A DNA stretch of 64,000 nucleotides from an uncultured Prevotella sp. (GTDB lineage: Bacteria > Bacteroidota > Bacteroidia > Bacteroidales > Bacteroidaceae). The position numbers and the translations under genes were made by a program. Where the stretch lies: contig OMZV01000008.1 in NCBI GenBank assembly GCA_900315635.1, positions 181,754 through 245,753 on the forward strand, written 5' to 3'. Below are positions 45,041 to 54,033 of this stretch, piece after piece. Numbering within the stretch: position 1 is the first letter of the stretch; the number at the start of each line of letters is the position of its first letter. The notes beneath the pieces are model-generated. The model made no database searches, was not told where the DNA came from, and worked only from the letters and a program-made list of their open reading frames with translations.

Positions 45041-46759
45041 TTAGAAGTTATAGTTATACGACAGTGTGAATCCCTTTGTCTCAGGCACGTAGCGGCAGAC
45101 ACCACCAGAGCAGTTGTAGCCTTCCTGCGTGCGGCCCCATCCAAATTGGATTCGGTGAGCACCTATATTATATGTAACGTAAGTCTGCCAATAGTGGGCG
45201 TCAGTGCGACCGACATTGTACTGGTCGGACACGGTGAACATCCAGTGTGGCGCAACCGACAGCTCAGCAAGGGCGAATGCCCAGTCGCCGTCATCCTCAG
45301 CGGTAGTCAGGTACTGGAGCTCTGTGCGGAGTCGAGTCTGACGGGAGAGATTGAAGAGCAGGTCGGCGATGAAGATGTTTGAGTGGATGATTCCGCCCTC
45401 ACCCTCAACGACTGTCTTGTTGTATATCTGGTTCATGTACATGAGGTGCATCTTGAAGTCGCGTTTTATGCGCTTGTCGATTTGCACGTCGATGTCCTGA
45501 TAGTAAGTTCCGCCACCCCATTTCCAGAATGACGAGCCATAGCCCTTTGTACCGGCACCGGTGTAATAGAGGACAGACGGGACATTAGAAGCGTTTCCCA
45601 TCTGGATATTACCTGTCGCCAATGGGTTAGCATTGACGACCTCAGCCAGTCCGTGCTCGCTCTGATCGATGCCATGAATATGCGAGAAGTTAATCTTCAG
45701 CTGTGTGCCGTACTTTCCGCCGAGGGCAGTGTGCCGCTTGAAGGTGTAACCGAACTGAGCCTGATAAGCCCACTCGCCTGCCGGATGAGTAGCATACGGA
45801 TATAGGGCTGCAAGAGCGTAGGTCTGGTCCTCTGTGAATGCCGGCATGTGGTTGATCATCGACGATGTACCAGTCATGCTGCGGCGTGAGCGGAATGAGA
45901 AGTTGTCAGAGCGCTTAGCCTGCAACAGCACTGACATTCCCCTCCGGCTGTAGGAGCCCGAGAGCATTGCCACATATCCTTTCCTATATATATAGGTATT
46001 GTCGAACGACGGATCCTGAGTCTTCTGAGCATACTCAGCAAGGACATTGAACGCGCCCTTCTGGAAGTTCACACGGGCATCCCATGCGTTGACATTTTCA
46101 GGAAGGTTCAGCCGGTGGGTAGCGTCGACCATTATCTCATCATCGCTTGCTTTCTCATGCTTGTTGACCCACGAACCGCCAAGGGTAAGGAACGTTCCAC
46201 TCTCTTCCATGCCTTTGAACCACTGGTCGAGACTGAGTTCCAAGTCGGCACCGCTCACCCATGAGTTGTTGTGAGCCCAATAGCGGCGCTGCTTACCCGA
46301 GAGTGCCTTGAAGCGAACTCCACGGAATGGCTTCAATACCAGCCGACCACCAAGTATGGAGTTATCGATACCGAGCGAACGCTCCTCGTAAGTACGGAAG
46401 ACGAATCCCGAGCCAAACTGGTCGTAGATGTTTCCGAGAGTGAGCTCAGCATTTTTAAGCTTACCTTTTATATAAAAGAATGGCACACCCCATCCCTTGA
46501 AGTCGTTTTCGTATCCCGGCAGCGGGTGCTCAAGGTACTCAAAGCGTACACCGGCGTCGATGTACTTGCTCTGCAAGTTGAGGTCGGCGTATGTGTTGGT
46601 GCGGAAGTCCTCGTTAGAGCCGTCAGCCTGTTTGCCTGTAGGGACAAGCATGTCGGACTGAATACTACCTGAGACTGTAACCTTGTTGGAGGTTGAGTCA
46701 GTCTGGGCGAAGGCTGAGGATGCTACTGTGAGAGCTGCTAAAAGAAATATTTTTTTCAT
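45041..46759 (-). CDS. DUF6029-like outer-membrane beta-barrel protein
   Basis: 572 aa. The signal peptide is MKKIFLLAALTVASSAFAQ. The mature protein is rich in alternating amphipathic strands with aromatic girdles (AGVRFEYLEHPL, YVAMLSGSYSRRGMSVLLQA, HWMFTVSDQYNVGR). It ends TKGFTLSYNYNF, with the terminal Phe expected of an outer-membrane barrel. VTVSGSIQSDMLVP near the N-terminus fits the DUF6029 group. Function is unknown. It is flanked by a TlpA-like gene and an Omp28-like lipoprotein gene, suggesting a joint envelope role. A 9-bp simple repeat lies upstream. Confidence 0.8.
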   Translation of the reverse strand: MKKIFLLAALTVASSAFAQTDSTSNKVTVSGSIQSDMLVPTGKQADGSNEDFRTNTYADLNLQSKYIDAGVRFEYLEHPLPGYENDFKGWGVPFFYIKGKLKNAELTLGNIYDQFGSGFVFRTYEERSLGIDNSILGGRLVLKPFRGVRFKALSGKQRRYWAHNNSWVSGADLELSLDQWFKGMEESGTFLTLGGSWVNKHEKASDDEIMVDATHRLNLPENVNAWDARVNFQKGAFNVLAEYAQKTQDPSFDNTYIYRKGYVAMLSGSYSRRGMSVLLQAKRSDNFSFRSRRSMTGTSSMINHMPAFTEDQTYALAALYPYATHPAGEWAYQAQFGYTFKRHTALGGKYGTQLKINFSHIHGIDQSEHGLAEVVNANPLATGNIQMGNASNVPSVLYYTGAGTKGYGSSFWKWGGGTYYQDIDVQIDKRIKRDFKMHLMYMNQIYNKTVVEGEGGIIHSNIFIADLLFNLSRQTRLRTELQYLTTAEDDGDWAFALAELSVAPHWMFTVSDQYNVGRTDAHYWQTYVTYNIGAHRIQFGWGRTQEGYNCSGGVCRYVPETKGFTLSYNYNF

Positions 46760-46793
46760 CTAATGTTTTTTTAGGCATATTAGGGGGGCGTAG

Positions 46794-46893
46794 GCATTAT
46801 GGGCATAAGAGGCTAAATGGGCATTATGGGCATTATGGGCATAATGGGCATTATGGGCATAATGGGCATAATGGGCATAATGGGCTGGATGGG
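46794..46893. repeat. 9-bp simple tandem repeat, about ten units
   Basis: Units ATTATGGGC and ATAATGGGC alternate with little variation (one interruption, ATAAGAGGCTAA). It lies in the 152-bp gap between the TlpA-like stop and the DUF6029 start, within the 5' region of the barrel gene. Copy number changes could move the promoter or leader. Confidence 0.85.
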
Positions 46894-46911
46894 CAAGATA
46901 AAGAGAGGAGA

Positions 46912-47400
46912 TTACTTGACCAGTTCCTTAACTTTGTCGTAGAGTTCGTTCTCGGCTCCCTCAGTGTAACCGTTGTGCTGATAGACGACCTTGCCATTGC
47001 CGTCGCAAACGACGACGAACGGAATCATCTGTCCACCGAACGAACGGCGGAAGTCACTGTTCGGGTCGAGGAGCACGTCATAGTCCCATCCCTTCTGCTC
47101 GACCATCGGGCGCACCTTATTAATATTCTGTGCCTGGTCGATGCTGACGGCGAAAATCTTCACGCCGGTGTCCTTCTGCCAGTCCTCATAGACCTCGCTG
47201 ATAGCGTCGAGTTCACGGTTACACGGTTTGCACCATGTAGCGAAGAAGTCGATGATGAATGGTTTTCCACCATTGTTCAGTGTATCGGTTGTGATGGTCT
47301 GACCGTTGATGTCGCGGAGAGTTAGCTTTGGCAGCTGTGCTTGAGCGGTGGCAATAAAACCAAAAAGCATGACAAGCATGCCGGCAAAAATCTTTCTCAT
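46912..47400 (-). CDS. TlpA-like thioredoxin-fold protein
   Basis: 162 aa. The signal peptide is MRKIFAGMLVMLFGFIATAQA. The thioredoxin fold has DFFATWCKPCNRELD with active-site Cys57 and Cys60, SIDQAQNINKVRPMVEQKGW, and the cis-Pro loop MIPFVVVCDG. Such proteins reduce or exchange disulfides in the periplasm. It is the first gene of a seven-gene same-strand series of exported proteins with further CxxC motifs, and it has a consensus promoter. Confidence 0.93.
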   Translation of the reverse strand: MRKIFAGMLVMLFGFIATAQAQLPKLTLRDINGQTITTDTLNNGGKPFIIDFFATWCKPCNRELDAISEVYEDWQKDTGVKIFAVSIDQAQNINKVRPMVEQKGWDYDVLLDPNSDFRRSFGGQMIPFVVVCDGNGKVVYQHNGYTEGAENELYDKVKELVK

Positions 47401-47437
47401 GATTATGTTCCTTTCGTTTTCTTTCTAATAATGGCTG

Positions 47438-47468
47438 CAAAATTACAAAACTTTTAAATATTAGGCAA
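47438..47468 (-). promoter_or_regulatory. Promoter of the TlpA-like gene
   Basis: On the minus strand TTG (47468-47466), 20 nt, TAATTTTG (47445-47438); the ATG is 38 bp downstream. The rest of the 384-bp gap 47401-47784 holds an AGGACA-rich stretch (about 47535-47600) and the 22-bp array D. Confidence 0.75.
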
Positions 47469-47658
47469 TATTTTTTGGAATTTAATATTGTGTGCGCACA
47501 AAAAAAATCAAAATATCCACAAGCAAAACTAAAAGAAGGACATTCCTTTTAAGACAGAAGGACAGAAGGACATAATGACAAAGGATGACAGAAAGGTAAA
47601 ACTTTTTTATTTTACAGTGATTTTTATGGAAAAGAGGGGTATGAATGAATAAATGGCT

Positions 47659-47787
47659 GATAGTCAATGGCTTTACAAAAGACGGCAAAATGCGTTGTAA
47701 ATGATGGCTAAATGGGTTGTAAAAGATACCCGATTAGAAGCTAAAAGATACCCGATTAGAGGCTAAAAGGGTATCTTTCAGAAGCTA
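47659..47787. repeat. 22-bp periodic array D (GTAAAAGATACC family)
   Basis: Five consecutive exact 22-bp units at 47659, 47681, 47703, 47725 and 47747, starting GATAGTCAATGG, GACGGCAAAATG, GATGGCTAAATGG, GATACCCGATTAG and GATACCCGATTAG. A flipped GGGTATCTTTCAG follows at 47769. The last two units differ at one base. The flipped unit and the preceding unit form a 10-bp stem AAAGATACCC/GGGTATCTTT with T-runs, which may act as terminator for the phosphodiesterase gene ending at 47785. Confidence 0.85.
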
Positions 47788-49854
47788 CTTCTTATCATCG
47801 ACCTCGGTATTGAGTTTCGGGTACTGGATCCGGGTGTGATATATTGACTTGAGACGCTCGATGAGAACCTGCTTGGCAGTCGTTATGTCACGGAAAGTGA
47901 TAGGACAGTCGCGGAAGTAGCCCTCGGCTACCTGCTTGTCGATGAGCTTATTGACAAGGTTGCTGATAGATTCCTCGGTGAACTCCTTAAGCGAACGTGA
48001 CGCAGCCTCAACGGTATCGCTCATCATCAGGATAGCCTGTTCACGGGTGAACGGGTTAGGACCTGGGTAGCGGAACGGTGCCGGGTCGACATCCTCGTCG
48101 GGGTGGGCGTTCTTATACTTTATATAGAAGTATTTGGTCAGGCCCTCACCGTGGTGGGTGGCGATGAAGTCCTTGATGACGCGCGGCAGGTTGTATTTGT
48201 CGGCAAGTTTCAGTCCCTCGGTGACGTGGCTGATGATGATGGCGGCACTCTCCTTCTCGGTGAGTTTGTCGTGAGGATTGAAGCCAGCCTGATTCTCGGT
48301 GAAGAACGCAGGATTGGTCATCTTTCCGATGTCGTGATAGAGCGCACCGGTACGCACGAGCTGGGCTTTCGCCCCGATTTTATTGGCTATCTCAGAGGCA
48401 AGGTTGCCGACGGTTATGCTGTGCTGGAATGTTCCCGGAGCGACCTGGCTGAGCTGACGGAGCAACGGGTTGTTGGTGTTCGAGAGCTCGAAGAGTGTGA
48501 CAGTGGAAACGAATCCGAAGGTCTTCTCGATGACAAGCATAAGCGGATAGGCGAAGAGAAGGAAGAATCCGTTGACGGCAAGATGATAGTACATCGTCGA
48601 GTCGAGCTTTGTCAGTGAGTCGGTGAGTATGAGTTGCAATCCCAGATAGACCGCCGACTCGCCGAGGGTTACAAGTATAGCCGTAAGGAATATCTGGCTG
48701 CGCTTCGAGAGCTCACGGAGCGAGTAGATGGCTATCAGTCCGCCGACGAGCTGGACGATGATGAACTCATACTGGTATTTTACCGCCAGTGCCGAAACGA
48801 GAATCGTGGTGACGTGGGTGATGAATGCCGTTCGCGAGTCCATGAACACACGGATGAATATCGGTGCCATGGCGTAAGGTATGAGGTAGACGCTGAACTT
48901 GTTGTAGAGTATCATCAGCGACGTCAAAATAGGGAAAATGACAATCATCACATAGAGCATTGTGATGTTGCGCGGCTTGACGAAATAGTCCTTGCGGAAG
49001 AGTGCAAGGTAGAGGGTGAAGAGCACGACAAGAATGGAGACGATGATAATCTGTCCGATGAGGGTACTCGTTATCTCGTTGCTTCCGGCGTTGTGCTGAG
49101 CCAGAGCCTTCTCATAGCTGTTGAGCACCCGCACCTTGTAGGCGTCGACGATAGTTCCGTTGTCGATGATGCGCTCGCCCTGCTGGACGAGTCCGCTAGC
49201 CGGGGTGACGGTGTTCAGGAGGTCGCTCTCCTCGGCTTCGTTGCGGTCTTTATCGTAGATGAGGTTTGCCTCGATGTATTCGTTGAGGTTGCACGATTGC
49301 AGAAGGGTGCGGTTCGGACCGAGCCGCGGGTCCATGAACAAGCGTTCGTAGGCATTGATGGTGGTGAGCATGCTGTCCGTAGGCACTGCCTCAGCCTCCT
49401 TGCCGACGACGACACGCAGCGCTGTTTCGCCCTTGCTTTCGAGTTGTGATTCGGCTGTCGGGTCGATAATGCCCTGCTGATAGAGCACATGCAGCCGGGC
49501 GGCAATGTAGTTCACCCAGTCGCCCTTAAGTCCCGGAATGCCGTTCTTGAACTGCTCGCGGAAACGGGCTATCTGCCTTTGCTCTACATCGTCCTGATAG
49601 TTGAAGTAAGGCTGGTACTGGCGGATTATGGAGTCGCGCTCAGCCTTGATGGCTTCATCGGTCTTGAAGACAGGGAAGTCGAACTGCGCGTTGAGCGTAG
49701 GATAGCGCCACACCTGGTCTTCCTCATAGTGGAACGGCTTGTCGAGGCTACGGGGAAGGAACACGATAATGACGGCTATCGTAATGATACTCAGCACGGT
49801 ACGTGTTGCGATATTGCGCCAGTAGTGGTCCTCTATTTTGTTGAATTTGCTCAT
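47785..49854 (-). CDS. 7TM-HD phosphodiesterase (PgpH/YqfF family)
   Basis: 689 aa. An N-terminal membrane anchor (TVLSIITIAVIIVFL) is followed by an extracytoplasmic 7TMR-HDED domain (about 60-265), then seven hydrophobic segments (about 268-465). The C-terminal cytoplasmic HD domain contains FQHSITVGNLASEIANKIGA, GALYHDIGKMTNP (the His-Asp pair), ISHVTEGLKLA and FIATHHGEG. This layout matches PgpH enzymes that hydrolyse cyclic di-AMP. That activity is known for relatives, not shown here. Divergent from gltX; array D lies directly downstream. Confidence 0.92.
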   Translation of the reverse strand: MSKFNKIEDHYWRNIATRTVLSIITIAVIIVFLPRSLDKPFHYEEDQVWRYPTLNAQFDFPVFKTDEAIKAERDSIIRQYQPYFNYQDDVEQRQIARFREQFKNGIPGLKGDWVNYIAARLHVLYQQGIIDPTAESQLESKGETALRVVVGKEAEAVPTDSMLTTINAYERLFMDPRLGPNRTLLQSCNLNEYIEANLIYDKDRNEAEESDLLNTVTPASGLVQQGERIIDNGTIVDAYKVRVLNSYEKALAQHNAGSNEITSTLIGQIIIVSILVVLFTLYLALFRKDYFVKPRNITMLYVMIVIFPILTSLMILYNKFSVYLIPYAMAPIFIRVFMDSRTAFITHVTTILVSALAVKYQYEFIIVQLVGGLIAIYSLRELSKRSQIFLTAILVTLGESAVYLGLQLILTDSLTKLDSTMYYHLAVNGFFLLFAYPLMLVIEKTFGFVSTVTLFELSNTNNPLLRQLSQVAPGTFQHSITVGNLASEIANKIGAKAQLVRTGALYHDIGKMTNPAFFTENQAGFNPHDKLTEKESAAIIISHVTEGLKLADKYNLPRVIKDFIATHHGEGLTKYFYIKYKNAHPDEDVDPAPFRYPGPNPFTREQAILMMSDTVEAASRSLKEFTEESISNLVNKLIDKQVAEGYFRDCPITFRDITTAKQVLIERLKSIYHTRIQYPKLNTEVDDKK

Positions 49855-49926
49855 GGTTTTCTACATATAATTGTGAATCACTTTGCGAAAATACAAAAAA
49901 AACATGTCATACTCAAAAAAAAATAG

Positions 49927-49934
49927 TAATTTTG
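49927..49934 (+). promoter_or_regulatory. gltX -7 box
   Basis: TAATTTTG lies 35 bp before the chosen gltX ATG. No clear -33 element is visible in the A-rich stretch upstream. Confidence 0.5.
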
Positions 49935-49969
49935 CAAAAAATATATTGTCTTATTATCATTTTGTAAAG

Positions 49970-51487
49970 ATGCAAGAAAGAGAAGTAAGGGTGCGCTTCG
50001 CCCCAAGTCCAACGGGACCACTGCATATCGGAGGCGTTCGCACAGCTCTGTACAACTACCTTTTTGCCCGTCAGCACGGCGGCAAACTCATATTCCGTAT
50101 AGAAGATACCGACTCCCACCGGTTTGTTCCGGGAGCCGAGGAATATATCCTTGAAAGTTTCAAGTGGCTTGGCATAAAGTTCGACGAAGGTGTCAGTTTC
50201 GGTGGCGACAGCGGTCCTTACCGCCAGAGCGAGCGCCGCGACATCTACAAGAAGTATGTCCGCCAGCTGCTCGACGCGGGCAAGGCTTACTACGCTTTCG
50301 ACACGCCTGAGGAGCTGCAGAAGAAGCGTGAGGAGGTGAAGAACTTCCAGTATGATGCCCACGACCGTATGACCATGCGCAACTCGCTGACTCTGCCTGC
50401 CGACGAGGTGAAGAAGCTCATCGACGACGGCGAACAGTATACTGTCCGCTTCAAGATTGAGCCGGGACAGGATATTACCGTTCACGACCTTATCCGTGGC
50501 GACGTGACGGTGAAGAGCGACATTCTCGACGACAAAGTGCTCTACAAGAGCAGTGACGAGCTGCCGACATATCATTTGGCAAACATCGTCGACGACCATC
50601 TGATGGGCATTACCCACGTTATCCGTGGCGAGGAGTGGCTGCCTAGCGCTCCGTTGCATGTGCTGCTCTACCGTGCTTTCGGCTGGGAGGACACTATGCC
50701 GCAGTTCGCTCATCTGCCATTGCTGCTCAAGCCGGAAGGCAAGGGCAAGCTGTCGAAGCGTGACGGCGACAGGCTGGGATTCCCTGTATTCCCGCTGGAA
50801 TGGCACGACCCGAAGACGGGTGAGGTGTCGTCGGGATACCGTGAGAGCGGATACTTCCCTGAGGCTGTGGTCAACTTCCTGGCCCTGCTGGGCTGGAACC
50901 CGGGCACGGAGCAGGAGATTTTCTCTCTCGACGAGCTCGTCAAGGCATTCGATATTACGAAGTGCTCGAAGAGCGGCGCCAAGTTCGACTACAAGAAAGG
51001 TATTTGGTTCAACCATGAATATATTCTCCGCAAGAGCGACGAGGAGATTGCCGGTCTGTTTGCTCCGATAGTTGCCAACAATGGCGTTGACGCTACTATG
51101 GACCAGGTTCGCCAGGTTGTCCACCTGATGAAGGACCGTGTGAACTTCGTCAAGGAGTTGTGGCCTCTGTGCTCGTTCTTCTTCATTGCGCCGACAGAGT
51201 ACGATGAGAAGACTGTAAAGAAACGCTGGAAGCCGTACAGCAAGGAGCAGATGACTGAGCTTGCTGAGGTTCTCAAGGGCATCGATGACTTCTCGGTTGA
51301 GGGTCAGGAGCCGGTTGTAATGAAATGGGTCGAGGACAAGGGCTATAAGCTCGGCGACGTGATGAACGCCTTCCGCCTCGCACTGGTAGGCATCGGCAAG
51401 GGTCCGGGCATGTTCGACATCTCGGCATTCCTAGGCAAGGAAGAGACTCTGAAGCGCCTGAAGAAAGCCATTGAGGTGCTGGGGTAA
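49970..51487 (+). CDS. gltX: Glutamate-tRNA ligase
   Basis: 505 aa from the ATG at 49970. An in-frame ATG at 49883 would place the -7 box inside the gene and add 29 unrelated residues. Class I synthetase landmarks are [20 protein letters not shown] (HIGH-type motif at 19-22), [10 protein letters not shown], and [15 protein letters not shown] as the KMSKS loop. [20 protein letters not shown] lies between them. The C-terminal anticodon-binding domain is normal. waaA follows after 70 bp. Confidence 0.96.
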   Translation: MQEREVRVRFAPSPTGPLHIGGVRTALYNYLFARQHGGKLIFRIEDTDSHRFVPGAEEYILESFKWLGIKFDEGVSFGGDSGPYRQSERRDIYKKYVRQLLDAGKAYYAFDTPEELQKKREEVKNFQYDAHDRMTMRNSLTLPADEVKKLIDDGEQYTVRFKIEPGQDITVHDLIRGDVTVKSDILDDKVLYKSSDELPTYHLANIVDDHLMGITHVIRGEEWLPSAPLHVLLYRAFGWEDTMPQFAHLPLLLKPEGKGKLSKRDGDRLGFPVFPLEWHDPKTGEVSSGYRESGYFPEAVVNFLALLGWNPGTEQEIFSLDELVKAFDITKCSKSGAKFDYKKGIWFNHEYILRKSDEEIAGLFAPIVANNGVDATMDQVRQVVHLMKDRVNFVKELWPLCSFFFIAPTEYDEKTVKKRWKPYSKEQMTELAEVLKGIDDFSVEGQEPVVMKWVEDKGYKLGDVMNAFRLALVGIGKGPGMFDISAFLGKEETLKRLKKAIEVLG

Positions 51488-51557
51488 GGGATAGCAAGCC
51501 GTTGCAGAGCAACGGCGAACGCAACCATAACAACAGATTACGCAACGATTGAGCGCA

Positions 51558-52838
51558 ATGTACAATATCATAATGAATCTGTATGAGCTGGGCGTTATCA
51601 TCTACAGCCTCTTCTCCGAAAAGGTGAGGAAGATGTGGAAAGGGGAACGTAGTGCCGTGAGCATACTCCGTGAGAAGGTGGACCCGAATGCGAAGTACAT
51701 TTGGTTCCATGCTGCCTCATTGGGAGAGTTCGAGCAGGGCCGTCCGCTCATTGAGCAGATTCGGCATGATTGTCCGGAGTATAAGATTCTGCTGACGTTC
51801 TTCTCGCCTTCAGGCTATGAGGTGCGGAAGAACTACGAGGGTGCCGACATCGTTACCTACCTGCCGATAGACACGGTAATCAACGCCAGAAGGTTCCTGC
51901 GTGCGGTGCGCCCTGTCATGGCGTTCTTCATCAAGTATGAGTTCTGGTACAACTACCTGCATATCCTGAAGCATCGCCATGTGCCGGTTTACAGTGTATC
52001 GAGTATTTTCCGTCCGTCACAGGTGTTCTTCCAGTGGTATGGCAGGGAGTACGGACATGTGCTGAAGTGCTTCACCAGGTTCTATGTACAAAACGACATC
52101 AGCCGTGACTTGCTATATAAAATAGGTATAAAGGATGTTGAGGTCGTTGGCGATACCCGTTTCGACCGTGTTATACAGATTCAGCAGGCTGCAAAGGAGC
52201 TGCCGATAGTTGAATCGTTCGTCAACGGGAGTCATTCCAAAGGAAAGGAGAGCAATCAGCACTCTAAGCCCAAGGTCTTCGTAGCCGGTAGCTCATGGCC
52301 GCCCGACGAGGAGATTTTCATCAATTACTTCAACCGACACAGGAACTGGAAACTGATTATTGCCCCGCACGTTGTCTCGGAGAATCATCTCAAACAGATA
52401 ATTTCGCTGATAAAGGACAAGAAGGTCGTACGCTACACTCAGACCAATGAGGCTGACGCCGCCACGGCTGACGTGCTGATAATCGACTGCTACGGACTCC
52501 TGTCGAGCATTTACAGATACGGTCAGGTGTCATACGTCGGCGGAGGATTCGGAGTTGGCATTCACAATGTCCTCGAAGCTGGCGTCTGGGGCATCCCGGT
52601 TATCTTCGGACCGAACAACAAACGGTTTGACGAGGCGCAGGGATTGCTTGCCGTCAAGGGCGGATATGAGATAAAGACTGCCGACGACTTCGACAATATT
52701 ATGTCGCAACTCGACAGCGACCCGCAAATGCTGGAACAGAGCGGACGGTCGGCCGGTGAGTATGTCGGCAAGCTGTCCGGGGCTACAAGGAAGATTCTGT
52801 CATCGATAAACTCAAAGGCAAACGAACGTCTTGCCTGA
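51558..52838 (+). CDS. waaA: 3-deoxy-D-manno-octulosonic acid transferase (Kdo transferase)
   Basis: 426 aa from the ATG at 51558. The GT30 inner-membrane enzyme adds Kdo to lipid A precursor. An N-terminal membrane segment (LGVIIYSLFSEKVRKMW) is followed by WFHAASLGEFEQGRPLIEQI with the catalytic Glu region, TYLPIDTVINARRFL, IKYEFWYNYL, and VSYVGGGFGVGIHNVLEAGV with the sugar-nucleotide motif, then PVIFGPNNKRF. A 14-bp sequence at its end is repeated just before the next gene. Confidence 0.94.
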   Translation: MYNIIMNLYELGVIIYSLFSEKVRKMWKGERSAVSILREKVDPNAKYIWFHAASLGEFEQGRPLIEQIRHDCPEYKILLTFFSPSGYEVRKNYEGADIVTYLPIDTVINARRFLRAVRPVMAFFIKYEFWYNYLHILKHRHVPVYSVSSIFRPSQVFFQWYGREYGHVLKCFTRFYVQNDISRDLLYKIGIKDVEVVGDTRFDRVIQIQQAAKELPIVESFVNGSHSKGKESNQHSKPKVFVAGSSWPPDEEIFINYFNRHRNWKLIIAPHVVSENHLKQIISLIKDKKVVRYTQTNEADAATADVLIIDCYGLLSSIYRYGQVSYVGGGFGVGIHNVLEAGVWGIPVIFGPNNKRFDEAQGLLAVKGGYEIKTADDFDNIMSQLDSDPQMLEQSGRSAGEYVGKLSGATRKILSSINSKANERLA

Positions 52839-52861
52839 CAATAATAAGCAAACGAACGTCT
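52818..52861. repeat. 14-bp direct repeat
   Basis: GCAAACGAACGTCT occurs at 52818-52831 inside the last waaA codons and again at 52848-52861, directly before the ATG of the next gene, 30 bp apart. It may be a small duplication that created the intergenic spacer. Confidence 0.8.
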
Positions 52862-53521
52862 ATGAAATATCAGATTACATGTGCGCATTGCAACACCCGG
52901 TTCCTTGTCGACGGCAAGGGCGGGCAGACTATCGAGTGTGAATGTCCGGGATGTGGCGGAAAGATGCGCGTCACGCTGCCGAAGTCGGAGAAGCCCGATG
53001 ACGAGCCGGATAGCGATAACTATCAGACCGGTTACGCTCCACCAGAGAACGGCGACACGGACAACGGTGACAATGGCAACGAGCACAAGTCACATCGTGG
53101 ACTGGCGCTGGGCTGTCTGCTGTTCGTTGTAGTGATAGCTGCGGCTGTGGTTGCCCTTATGGCACTCAACCACACGACAAAGAAGCCTATCGACGACCCG
53201 TACGAATATGTAGAGCCTGACACGACGAGTGCAGACAGTGTCGTCGAGGACACGGTTCCTAAGGAAGTCGATACGGTTGAGGTACATGAGGAGAAGCCGA
53301 AGGTGAAGGCTGCGCCAGTTGACACAACATTGGAGAACAGCGCTGAAGCATCTGAGGCTGGCGATGAAGACGCAACGACCGACGAGGCAACGACCGACGT
53401 CGGCGACAAATCATCGACAAAGTCGGCTGCTACGGCTAAGGACAAGAGCAGCAAGGATAAGTCGTCGAAAGACAAGAGTTCGAAAACACAAAGTACAAAA
53501 GATAATTTAACAACTGAATAA
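52862..53521 (+). CDS. Zinc-ribbon single-span membrane protein, function unknown
   Basis: 219 aa. The N-terminal ribbon has Cys pairs CAHC (7-10) and CPGC (29-32). An acidic linker follows, then a membrane span at about 80-102 (LALGCLLFVVVIAAAVVALM). The 117 residues outside are low-complexity and charged, ending in repeats of KDKSSKDKSSKDKSSKT. I do not recognise a named family. The topology suggests a cytoplasmic ribbon and an extracytoplasmic tail. The stop overlaps the next start (TAATG), so the two are translationally coupled. Confidence 0.75.
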   Translation: MKYQITCAHCNTRFLVDGKGGQTIECECPGCGGKMRVTLPKSEKPDDEPDSDNYQTGYAPPENGDTDNGDNGNEHKSHRGLALGCLLFVVVIAAAVVALMALNHTTKKPIDDPYEYVEPDTTSADSVVEDTVPKEVDTVEVHEEKPKVKAAPVDTTLENSAEASEAGDEDATTDEATTDVGDKSSTKSAATAKDKSSKDKSSKDKSSKTQSTKDNLTTE

Positions 53522-54009
53522 TGAAAAAAGCAAAGTATGGTATTCTGACATCGCTGTTGCTTGTTGCGGTGCTGGCATTCGCAATGACATCGTGCGGTGA
53601 CGATGATGATGTAGTGAAGGTAAACTTCGACGAGAGTACCATTGAGGGCACTTGGCAGGTTCTGCAAATGGATAGCGTTGAGCTGACGCCTGACAAGAAT
53701 AGTTCGATGAACCGGACTACATTCCAGTCGGTCAACTACGATAACCGCTATATCGTTTTCAGCAATTTACAAAACAGGTATCAAATCCTTGATGGTGCAG
53801 GTACACCTACGCCTGTCGAGCAGGGAACATTCTCGCTCGTGAAGAGCTCGTTCCGCATTGATTTGTCGTCAGGAAGACAGCTGCACTGGCTGAGGTCTGA
53901 TGGCAACAACATGTACCTGGAGGTTTACAACGACAATAACGGTACTCATCGAGCACGCTACACTCTGAAAAAACGCTCTGACATTACCTTCAGTTTTTCA
54001 AACAACTAA
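53521..54009 (+). CDS. Lipocalin-like surface lipoprotein, function unknown
   Basis: 162 aa. The signal MKKAKYGILTSLLLVAVLAF precedes the lipobox with Cys25, followed by GDDDD, which resembles the acidic lipoprotein export signal for surface display in Bacteroidetes. The body has IEGTWQVLQMD and repeated beta strands (NRYIVFSNLQNRYQIL; LHWLRSDGNNMYLEVYND), as in small lipocalin-like domains. Its start overlaps the previous stop by one base. trpS follows after 24 bp. Confidence 0.8.
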   Translation: MKKAKYGILTSLLLVAVLAFAMTSCGDDDDVVKVNFDESTIEGTWQVLQMDSVELTPDKNSSMNRTTFQSVNYDNRYIVFSNLQNRYQILDGAGTPTPVEQGTFSLVKSSFRIDLSSGRQLHWLRSDGNNMYLEVYNDNNGTHRARYTLKKRSDITFSFSNN

Positions 54010-54033
54010 CTAAAAATAATAACATCAAAATAA

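Noticed and set aside
48634-49449. A 271-codon open frame opposite the 7TM-HD phosphodiesterase
   Set aside because: A shadow frame of a real membrane protein gene; very rich in Glu, Asp, Val and His from reverse-complemented codons.
49913-51124. A 403-codon open frame opposite gltX
   Set aside because: It is antisense to an unambiguous synthetase gene, and the protein is low in structure and unlike any family.
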